A stretch of 13,287 nt of DNA from an uncultured Blautia sp. Lineage in GTDB: Bacteria; Bacillota; Clostridia; Lachnospirales; Lachnospiraceae. The notes under the pieces were generated by a model. It searched no databases and had not been told where the DNA came from. It saw only the letters and a list, made by a program, of their open reading frames with translations. A program made the translations under genes and the position numbers. Below, piece after piece: positions 13,259-13,287 of the stretch; the stretch's first letter is position 1; every line of letters begins with the position of its first letter. The stretch is from assembly GCA_900547685.1 (NCBI GenBank), contig URHS01000059.1, positions 1-13,287 on the forward strand. Reading direction: 5' to 3'.

Positions 13259-13287
13259 CCGCATAAATACAGCATTTTTTAACTACA

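Overview
The window looks like chromosome of a low-GC, Gram-positive gut Firmicute, most likely a Lachnospiraceae member of the Blautia / Mediterraneibacter (Ruminococcus) gnavus type. The basis is AT-rich DNA, strong GGAGG ribosome sites, sigma-A-like promoters, and near-identical motif content between one gene product and the R. gnavus tryptophan decarboxylase as I remember it. Species cannot be fixed from the sequence alone. I see no rRNA, tRNA, CRISPR array, insertion sequence or prophage gene.

Left part (1-2870, minus strand): a thiamine thiazole operon, TPP riboswitch - thiS - thiF - thiG - thiH, with thiH running off the left edge. A sigma-A-type promoter (2840-2868) is followed by a clear TPP riboswitch and then by two successive intrinsic terminators. 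The second lies just before the thiS ribosome site, and its loop resembles a T-box antiterminator core. Next come a minus-strand Rpn-family PD-(D/E)XK nuclease gene with its own promoter, then a MerR-type regulator divergent from a MATE efflux pump. The latter pair shares overlapping face-to-face promoters, and the pump promoter has the 19-bp spacer typical of MerR activation.

Middle part (6200-9920): convergent to the MATE gene is a two-gene minus-strand unit, a YccF-type membrane protein followed by a GH125 exo-alpha-1,6-mannosidase. Divergent from it is a short-chain dehydrogenase resembling BaiA/FabG. This converges on a LysR regulator gene and shares with it a terminator that overlaps the lysR coding end.

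Right part (9920-13287): the LysR gene is divergent from an aromatic L-amino-acid (tryptophan-type) decarboxylase gene, and a candidate LysR operator lies at the LysR promoter. Convergent to the decarboxylase is an ECF sigma / anti-sigma pair on the minus strand. The sigma gene has an in-frame amber codon between region 2 and region 4, so it is broken or needs readthrough. The anti-sigma-like partner has one membrane span and a DUF4367-like outer region.

Three copies of a palindrome built on CCCGCAA...TTGCGGG sit in gene tails across the window (2958, 6205, 11486). They look like a dispersed terminator or REP-like family. A separate 12-bp perfect inverted repeat lies upstream of the sigma gene.
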